Source: an uncultured Clostridia bacterium (GTDB taxonomy: Bacteria > Bacillota > Clostridia > Oscillospirales > Oscillospiraceae). Taken from it: 11,237 nt of DNA. Location of the stretch: positions 1 through 11,237 of the forward strand of contig CAMFZO010000027.1 in the NCBI GenBank assembly GCA_946006895.1. Direction: 5' to 3'. This document shows positions 6,638 to 11,237 of the stretch, piece after piece. A program made the position numbers and the translations under genes. Within the stretch, counting starts at the first letter, position 1; each line of letters starts with the position of its first letter. The notes under the pieces were generated by a model, which saw nothing but the letters and a program-made list of their open reading frames with translations, was not told the origin of the DNA and did not search any database.

Positions 6638-7825
6638 ATGATGATCTACGCGGACAATGCAGCGACCACAAAAATGAGCAGCACGGCCATCCGGGCCATG
6701 CTGCCCTATATGGACCAAGTTTACGGTAATCCGTCCAGCCTGCATACGGCCGGTCAGCAGGCGGCTGAGGCGCTGCAAAGTGCGCGGGAACGCATCGCAG
6801 TCTGTCTCGGATGTCAGCCCAGGGAGATCTATTTTACCTCCGGCGGCAGCGAGGCCGACAATCAGGCCCTGATCTCTGCGGCAAAGATCGGCGAGAGAAA
6901 AGGGAAAAAGCACATCATTTCCACCGCCTTTGAGCATCACGCCGTCCTGCACACGCTGCAGGGGCTGGAAAAACAGGGCTTTGAGGTGGAGCTTCTGCCC
7001 GTCGGAGAGGCCGGCACAGTGACGGCCCAACAGGTGGCCGACGCCATCCGGGACGACACCTGCCTGGTCAGCGTCATGTATGCCAACAATGAGATCGGCT
7101 CGGTGCTGCCTGTCGGGGAGATCGGTAAGGTCTGCCGGGAAAGAGGCGTGGTGTTTCATACCGACGCCGTTCAGGCGGCGGGGCATTTGCCCATTGACGT
7201 CAGGGAGCAGTGTATTGATCTGCTGTCCCTGTCGGCCCACAAGTTCCACGGACCCAAGGGCATCGGCGTTCTCTATGCCAGACAGGGCCTGACGCTCACC
7301 ACGCTGATCGCAGGCGGCGCACAGGAACGGGGCAAACGGGCGGGTACGGAAAATATTCCCGCTATCATGGGTATGGCGGCTGCTCTGGAGGAAGCCTGCG
7401 CCCATATGGAGAATAACGCCCGCGCCGTTTCAGCCCTGCGGGACAAGCTCATTGCGGGGCTGTCAAAGATCCCCCATTCCGCCCTCAACGGCGACCCGGT
7501 CCACCGGCTGCCGGGGAATGTGAGCTTCTGCTTTGAGGGCATCGAGGGCGAAAGCCTGCTTCTGCTGCTGGACGCAAAAGGCATCTGCGCGTCCTCAGGT
7601 TCTGCCTGTACTTCTGGCTCTCTGGATCCCAGCCATGTGCTGCTGGCCATCGGGCGTCCCCATGAGGTGGCCCATGGTTCGCTGCGCCTGAGTCTGTGCC
7701 ACTGGAATACGGAGGAAGAGGTGGACGAGATGCTGCGGGTCATTCCCCAGGTCGTGGAGTATCTTCGCAATATGTCCCCCATGTGGAAAGACCAGAAAAG
7801 CGGAAAGCGGACGTTTGTCCTGTAA
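6638..7825 (+). CDS. Cysteine desulfurase, NifS/IscS type (group I)
   Basis: A PLP enzyme that converts cysteine to alanine and holds the sulfur as a persulfide for Fe-S assembly and tRNA thiolation. The protein is 395 residues. IYADNAATTKM at the N-terminus, TSGGSEADNQAL (67-78), AFEHHAVL (97-104), HTDAVQAAG (174-182), PLP Lys202 in SAHKFHGPKG and the active Cys324 in SSGSACTSGSLDPSHVL are all present. The latter is the long flexible loop of group I enzymes, unlike SufS. ATG 6638 has AAGGAG at 6624-6629; the ATG at 6641 is an alternative start one codon later. It precedes an IscU-type scaffold and mnmA, so it probably serves both. Naming as nifS or iscS is a convention, so I leave the symbol empty. 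Confidence 0.95.
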   Translation: MMIYADNAATTKMSSTAIRAMLPYMDQVYGNPSSLHTAGQQAAEALQSARERIAVCLGCQPREIYFTSGGSEADNQALISAAKIGERKGKKHIISTAFEHHAVLHTLQGLEKQGFEVELLPVGEAGTVTAQQVADAIRDDTCLVSVMYANNEIGSVLPVGEIGKVCRERGVVFHTDAVQAAGHLPIDVREQCIDLLSLSAHKFHGPKGIGVLYARQGLTLTTLIAGGAQERGKRAGTENIPAIMGMAAALEEACAHMENNARAVSALRDKLIAGLSKIPHSALNGDPVHRLPGNVSFCFEGIEGESLLLLLDAKGICASSGSACTSGSLDPSHVLLAIGRPHEVAHGSLRLSLCHWNTEEEVDEMLRVIPQVVEYLRNMSPMWKDQKSGKRTFVL

Positions 7826-7838
7826 AGGAGGTTAGATC

Positions 7839-8273
7839 ATGGCTTTATATACGAAAACGGTGATGGATCATTTCATGAATCCCCGCAATGTGGGTGAGAT
7901 CGAAAACGCCGATGGCGTCGGCGAGGTCGGCAACGCCAAATGCGGTGATATTATGAAAATGTACCTGAAGATCAAGGACGGCATCATCGAGGATATAAAA
8001 TTTGAGACCTTCGGCTGCGGCAACGCCATCGCCTCCAGCTCCATGGCGACGGAAATGATCAAGGGCAAATCCATTGAAGAGGCCCTTGCCGTGACGAATA
8101 AACAGGTGGTCGAGGCTTTGGGCGGCCTGCCTGTCCACAAGCTGCACTGCTCCGTGCTGGCAGAGGAGGCGGTGAAGTCCGCGGTCAAGGATTATTACGA
8201 CCGCAACGGCATCCCCTACGACAAAAAACGGTTCCCGGACTGCGGGAACTGTGAAGCCTGCCATATGGTATGA
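7839..8273 (+). CDS. Fe-S cluster assembly scaffold, IscU/NifU N-terminal type
   Basis: A scaffold on which [2Fe-2S] or [4Fe-4S] clusters are built from desulfurase sulfur before transfer to target proteins. The protein is 144 residues, somewhat longer than E. coli IscU. The three ligand Cys are present: C35 in NAKCGD (with the conserved Asp37), C60 in FGCGNAIASSS, and C104 in LHCS. It lacks the LPPVK chaperone-binding motif of proteobacterial IscU, having LPVHKLHC in that position, as is usual when no HscA/HscB system is present. The C-terminal tail adds CGNCEAC (C135, C138, C141), outside the core fold. The start has AAAGGAGG at 7825-7832. The stop overlaps the mnmA start by 4 bases (ATGA). 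Confidence 0.93.
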   Translation: MALYTKTVMDHFMNPRNVGEIENADGVGEVGNAKCGDIMKMYLKIKDGIIEDIKFETFGCGNAIASSSMATEMIKGKSIEEALAVTNKQVVEALGGLPVHKLHCSVLAEEAVKSAVKDYYDRNGIPYDKKRFPDCGNCEACHMV

Positions 8274-9334
8274 GCAGGGCATTGATCGCTATGAGCGGCG
8301 GCGTGGATTCCAGCGTCGCCGCTTATCTCATGAAGCAGCGGGGCTTTGACTGCATCGGCGTGACCATGAAGCTGTTTTCGGGCGGGGAGATCGGCTGCAG
8401 CAGGGCAAAGACCTGCTGCTCGCTGGAGGATGTGGAGGATGCCAGAAGCGTCGCATACCGTATGGGGATCCCCTATTATGTATTCAATTTTACGGAGGAT
8501 TTCGGCCGGCAGGTCATTGACCGCTTTGTGGCGGCCTATGAAAACGGCGCGACACCCAATCCCTGCATCGACTGCAACCGCTATCTGAAATTTGAGCGCC
8601 TGTACCGCAGAGCGGCGGAACTGGGCTGCGATACGGTCGCCACGGGCCACTATGCCCGCATTGAGAAGCAGGGAGACAGGTATCTGCTGAAAAAGGCTTC
8701 AGACGAGAGCAAGGACCAGAGCTATGTCCTCTACGCCATGACCCAGGAGCAGTTGGCCCACACGGCCTTTCCCTGCGGCGCTTTGAGAAAAACGCAGACG
8801 CGGCAGATCGCGGAGGAGCAGGGCTTCCTCAATGCCGAAAAGCCTGACAGTCAGGACATTTGCTTTGTGCCCGACGGCGATTATGCCGCCTTTATCCGGC
8901 GGTACACGGGGAAAAGCTATCCCGACGGCCCATTTGTGACCACGCAGGGAACGATTGTCGGACGCCACAGAGGGATCATCCACTATACCGTCGGCCAGAG
9001 AAAGGGACTGGGCGTTTCCTCCGACCGGCCACTGTATGTGCAGAGCATCGACGCGGCGAAAAACACGGTGGTCCTGGGGGAGGACCGGGAGCTGTTCGGA
9101 ACGGAAGTCACCGCGGTAAATTTCAACTGGATCGCCTTTGAGACGCCGCCGGACGTCCTGCGGGCCAGGGCGAAGATCCGCTACCGCCACCGGGAGCAAT
9201 GGGCGACGGTGGAGGTCACGGGAGAGAATACGGTGCATCTGGTCTTTGACGCGCCCCAGCGGGCCGTGACCAGGGGACAGGCCGTGGTTCTTTACGACGG
9301 CGACACGGTCCTGGGCGGCGGCGAGATCGTTTGA
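8270..9334 (+). CDS. mnmA: tRNA-specific 2-thiouridylase
   Basis: Adds sulfur to position 2 of the wobble uridine (U34) of Lys, Glu and Gln tRNAs after ATP activation, using sulfur from a cysteine desulfurase. The protein is 354 residues, usual for MnmA. The PP-loop is SGGVDSS at 9-15. Other motifs are ATGHYAR (124-130), DQSYVLY (149-155) and SQDICFVPDG (194-203). Putative catalytic cysteines are C102 in NPCIDCNRYLKF and C198 in DICF. Position 99 is also Cys, giving a C-x2-C plus C set rather than the Asp-x2-Cys form known from E. coli. C43, C49 and C50 lie in an additional Cys-rich loop near the N-terminus. Start ATG 8270 overlaps the scaffold gene stop. It is the last gene of the operon, followed by a strong terminator. 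Confidence 0.95.
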   Translation: MSRALIAMSGGVDSSVAAYLMKQRGFDCIGVTMKLFSGGEIGCSRAKTCCSLEDVEDARSVAYRMGIPYYVFNFTEDFGRQVIDRFVAAYENGATPNPCIDCNRYLKFERLYRRAAELGCDTVATGHYARIEKQGDRYLLKKASDESKDQSYVLYAMTQEQLAHTAFPCGALRKTQTRQIAEEQGFLNAEKPDSQDICFVPDGDYAAFIRRYTGKSYPDGPFVTTQGTIVGRHRGIIHYTVGQRKGLGVSSDRPLYVQSIDAAKNTVVLGEDRELFGTEVTAVNFNWIAFETPPDVLRARAKIRYRHREQWATVEVTGENTVHLVFDAPQRAVTRGQAVVLYDGDTVLGGGEIV

Positions 9335-9350
9335 AATAATTATATAAAAT

Positions 9351-9390
9351 AACACGGAATGAAAACGCCGGTTTTCATTCCGTGTTTTAT
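9351..9390. terminator. Bidirectional terminator between mnmA and the adenosine deaminase-like gene
   Basis: A perfect 16-bp stem AACACGGAATGAAAAC (9351-9366) / GTTTTCATTCCGTGTT (9371-9386) with loop GCCG. TTAT follows on the plus strand, and TTTTATATAATTATT follows on the minus strand. It serves two convergent genes whose stops lie at 9334 and 9402. Confidence 0.88.
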
Positions 9391-9401
9391 ATCATCCGGG
9401 G

Positions 9402-10376
9402 TTACAGCCGGGCCAGAAGCGCCTGCTTTTCCGCCTCGGGGAGGAAGGCACCGCCGATGGCATAGGCGTCCATCTGACGGAATTCCTCGTCGGTAAAGCC
9501 GAAAGCGTCGTAGATCACCTGATGCTCCCGCTGCAGCGTGGTGTTGGAACAGGTCATGTTGTCCGTGTTGATGCTGACGGGGATGCCTCTGCGGAAAAAT
9601 TCCGCCATGGGATGAGTCTTCGGGTCAAGGACGATCTTGGTATGTAAATTGCTGACAACGCAGGCCTCCACAAGGATCTTCTCCCGGCGCAGCAGATCCA
9701 TGCAGCTTTCGCTGCGGACAGCGCCGCAGCCGTGGCCGACACGCCGCGCACCCAGCTCCACGGCCTTGCGGACGTTTTCCGCATTGCCCCGCTCTCCGGC
9801 GTGGAGGGTGAAGGGGATCTGCTGCCGGTACGCTTCTTCAAAAATCGGTGCGTAGGTCTCCAACGGGACGGTATCCTCGGCACCGGCCAGATCGACACCG
9901 ACAACGCCCTGACCCATGAACTCCGCCGCCAGGGGAACGATCTGCTCGTTGACCTCCCGGGGGCTTCCAATCAAAGCACAGAGCAGAACGCCCGAACGGA
10001 TCGACGGATGATCCCGCCGGGCCTGCTGAACGCCTTTCAAAACGCTCTGCAGGGCAGCTTTCTGGGTCAGACCGGCGCGGGTATGGAGCTGGGGCGCAAA
10101 ACGGATCTCTGTGTAGATCAGTCCCTGGGCGGCAAGACGGCTCACCAGCTCGTAGGCACTCACTTCCAGGGCGTACTCCGTCTGCAAAACGCGGGTAGGA
10201 AGCTCAAAGCGCTGCAGATACTCCACCAGATTGTTGCAGTCCGCCGGGACATAGATGGAATCGCAGATCTCCTCCATGGACATGGGGAAGCCGCCGCGCT
10301 TTGCCAGATCGAAAACCACCTGCTCGGACAGAGAGCCGTCCAGATGCAGATGCAGATCCACCTTTCCTTGATACAT
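9402..10376 (-). CDS. add: Adenosine deaminase family protein
   Basis: A zinc-dependent amidohydrolase-fold enzyme that deaminates adenosine or deoxyadenosine to inosine in purine salvage. The protein is 324 residues, close to the usual size. Zn ligands H9 and H11 are in DLHLHLDGS, and H192 is in LHAGE with catalytic Glu195. H215 is in RVGHG, and the zinc/substrate Asp272 is in SINTDN. The second Asp of the common TDD motif is Asn here, a form seen in some bacterial deaminases, so activity on adenine or modified adenosines cannot be excluded. The start at 10376 has AGGAGG (minus strand, 10385-10390) about 8 bases upstream. It is a single gene, divergent from the ferredoxin gene and convergent with mnmA, with no evident tie to the sulfur operon. 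Confidence 0.88.
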   Translation of the reverse strand: MYQGKVDLHLHLDGSLSEQVVFDLAKRGGFPMSMEEICDSIYVPADCNNLVEYLQRFELPTRVLQTEYALEVSAYELVSRLAAQGLIYTEIRFAPQLHTRAGLTQKAALQSVLKGVQQARRDHPSIRSGVLLCALIGSPREVNEQIVPLAAEFMGQGVVGVDLAGAEDTVPLETYAPIFEEAYRQQIPFTLHAGERGNAENVRKAVELGARRVGHGCGAVRSESCMDLLRREKILVEACVVSNLHTKIVLDPKTHPMAEFFRRGIPVSINTDNMTCSNTTLQREHQVIYDAFGFTDEEFRQMDAYAIGGAFLPEAEKQALLARL

Positions 10377-10416
10377 TGCTCATTCCTCCTGCGTTTTCTG
10401 TGATATACTATGTGGT

Positions 10417-10445
10417 ATTTTACTATTTCATGTCATAAAAAGCAA
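10417..10445 (-). promoter_or_regulatory. Candidate promoter of the adenosine deaminase-like gene
   Basis: On the minus strand TTGCTT (10440-10445), 17 bases, then TAAAAT (10417-10422). The -10 is good (5 of 6) but the -35 is weak (3 of 6). The rest of the AT-rich stretch 10391-10460 offers other weak options. Confidence 0.35.
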
Positions 10446-10590
10446 GAAGTTTTTATGGAAAAGAGACAAAATGTTCCGGACGGTACAATGATGTGAGACA
10501 GGGAAAGGAAAGACTGCGATGCCGCGATCTGCGCGGTGCAGGCACGTTATGCGGCTATGAAAAGCGTGTTGCCTTTTTTCGCTTTTGTAA

Positions 10591-10619
10591 TTGATTTCTC
10601 GCCGGCGAGGCTGTATAAT
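10591..10619 (+). promoter_or_regulatory. Sigma-A promoter of the ferredoxin-like gene
   Basis: -35 TTGATT at 10591-10596, a 17-base spacer, and consensus -10 TATAAT at 10614-10619. The spacer holds the palindrome TCGCCGGCGA (10600-10609). The start codon is 33 bases after the -10 box, behind GAGGTG at 10642-10647. Confidence 0.85.
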
Positions 10620-10651
10620 AAAGGCATTAGAAAAAAATAACGAGGTGCCAT

Positions 10652-11041
10652 ATGAAAAAACTAACGGTAAAAAAAGGAAGTCAGTGCATGGCCTGCCTGG
10701 AGTGCGTTCGTGCCTGCTCCAACGCCTTTTACAAGGAGTTCCACCCGGACAAGTCCTGCGTGAAGATCGTTGAGCGCAACGGCAAGGTCCGCCCCATGAC
10801 CTGTGTCCAGTGCGGCAAGTGCGCAGCGGCCTGTGAGCACGGTGCCATCCTTCAGAATCCCAAGACTGGCGTATACATGATCAACAAGAAGCTCTGCGTC
10901 GGCTGCGGCAAGTGCAAGGAAGCCTGCCCCTTCGGCGTTCTTGTATTCGAGCCGGAGATGACCAACGCCTCCAAGTGCATTGCCTGCGGCATTTGCGCCA
11001 AGGCATGCCCGATGGAAGTGCTGGAGATCACGGAAGTTTAA
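10652..11041 (+). CDS. Ferredoxin-like protein with four 4Fe-4S cysteine motifs
   Basis: A probable electron carrier or electron-transfer subunit, 129 residues, cytoplasmic (no signal peptide or membrane segment seen). Four C-x2-C-x2-C-x3-C motifs occur: C12/15/18/22, C51/54/57/61, C82/85/88/92 and C109/112/115/119. The last two are followed by Pro, as in bacterial ferredoxins. Sixteen motif cysteines suit four [4Fe-4S] clusters, as in HycB/DmsB-like electron-transfer subunits. One extra Cys (C36) lies between motifs 1 and 2. Such proteins usually partner a catalytic oxidoreductase, but neither neighbour here is one. It has its own strong promoter, and the next gene is a peptidase 21 bases on. 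The partner is unknown and I assign no gene name. Confidence 0.9.
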   Translation: MKKLTVKKGSQCMACLECVRACSNAFYKEFHPDKSCVKIVERNGKVRPMTCVQCGKCAAACEHGAILQNPKTGVYMINKKLCVGCGKCKEACPFGVLVFEPEMTNASKCIACGICAKACPMEVLEITEV

Positions 11042-11062
11042 TCTTTTCAGGAGGTATGACCC

Positions 11063-11196
11063 ATGGCAGAAACCAAAAAGATTCCCGAACGTTTTGAGGT
11101 CCGCGAGGAGGACAAGTGGGCCATCAGCGACATTTACGCCACCGACGAGCTGTGGGAGGCGGATCTGGAAAAGGCAAAGAAGCTGACGAGTGAGTA
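11063..11196 (+). CDS. pepF: Oligoendopeptidase F (M3 family), N-terminal fragment
   Basis: A cytoplasmic zinc peptidase that trims short peptides. Only the first 44 codons plus two bases are genomic. The N-terminus has IPERFEVREEDKWAISDIYA and ELWEADLEKAKKL, the usual opening of PepF proteins, which are about 600 residues long; the HEXXH zinc site is not in the window. The start has AGGAGG at 11049-11054, spacing 8. The frame runs on without a stop into the adapter sequence, where it would add a false tail (CLLYTSPSPRDVE). It lies 21 bases after the ferredoxin gene and may share its transcript. Identification rests on a short stretch. Confidence 0.75.
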
Positions 11197-11237
11197 CTGT
11201 CTCTTATACACATCTCCGAGCCCACGAGACGTAGAGG
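11197..11237 (+). other. Illumina Nextera adapter and index remnant (not genomic)
   Basis: Bases 11197-11215 are CTGTCTCTTATACACATCT, the Tn5 mosaic end, and 11216-11230 are CCGAGCCCACGAGAC, the rest of the Nextera read-2 adapter. The final GTAGAGG fits, from memory, the first seven bases of a standard i7 index (GTAGAGGA). This is library read-through left in the assembly and should be trimmed. Confidence 0.97.

Noticed and set aside
9732..10403. 223-codon open frame on the plus strand opposite the adenosine deaminase-like gene
   Set aside because: The minus-strand frame carries all the zinc and catalytic motifs plus a good ribosome binding site; the plus-strand frame has neither.
10519..10586. 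Possible small RNA: CCGCG/CGCGG hairpin (10522-10536) and AAAAGCG/CGCTTTT hairpin (10560-10586)
   Set aside because: The first stem is short, the second has a 13-base loop and weak tail, and no convincing promoter lies upstream. Not enough to call an RNA gene.
10557..10640. 27-codon ORF (starts MKSVLPFF) upstream of the ferredoxin-like gene
   Set aside because: It runs through the -35 and -10 boxes of the ferredoxin promoter, has no ribosome binding site, and no promoter of its own is evident.

Overview
The window looks like a chromosomal stretch from an anaerobic, fairly GC-rich member of the Clostridia. A gut Oscillospirales/Ruminococcaceae-type lineage is my inference. The reasons are the F1 ATP synthase gene order, an Rrf2 regulator next to a NifS/IscU-type iron-sulfur operon ending in mnmA, strong AGGAGG-like ribosome binding sites before most genes, sigma-A type promoters with 17-bp spacers, and a multi-cluster ferredoxin. 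No species can be named from sequence alone.

Region 1 (1-3377) is the 3' half of an F0F1 ATP synthase operon: the C-terminal half of atpA, then atpG, atpD and atpC, tightly packed (atpD/atpC overlap by 4 bp). It is followed by about 310 bases holding a doubtful 31-codon ORF, a run of four hairpins ending in a clear intrinsic terminator, and a sigma-A promoter inside a large dyad. Region 2 (3692-4120) is a monocistronic Rrf2/IscR-type regulator with four cysteines, closed by a long hairpin.

Region 3 (4187-9334) is the most interesting part. A near-consensus promoter lies between two copies of TTAACCTA. It is followed by a leader that encodes a 23-residue Arg-rich peptide ending in a Cys-Arg-Cys motif, with a hairpin over those Cys codons. 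Then come metY, cysK, a cysteine desulfurase (nifS/iscS type), an IscU-type scaffold and mnmA. Together these genes can take sulfide into homocysteine and cysteine, strip sulfur from cysteine as persulfide, build Fe-S clusters and thiolate tRNA U34. The upstream Rrf2 protein is a plausible sensor, and the leader peptide a plausible second, cysteine-codon-based control layer.

Region 4 (9351-11196) holds a bidirectional terminator, an adenosine deaminase-like gene on the minus strand, a divergent four-cluster ferredoxin-like gene with a textbook promoter, and the first 44 codons of an oligoendopeptidase F-type gene. The last 41 bases (11197-11237) are not genomic: they match the Illumina Nextera read-2 transposase adapter plus the start of an index, so the true sequence ends at 11196.
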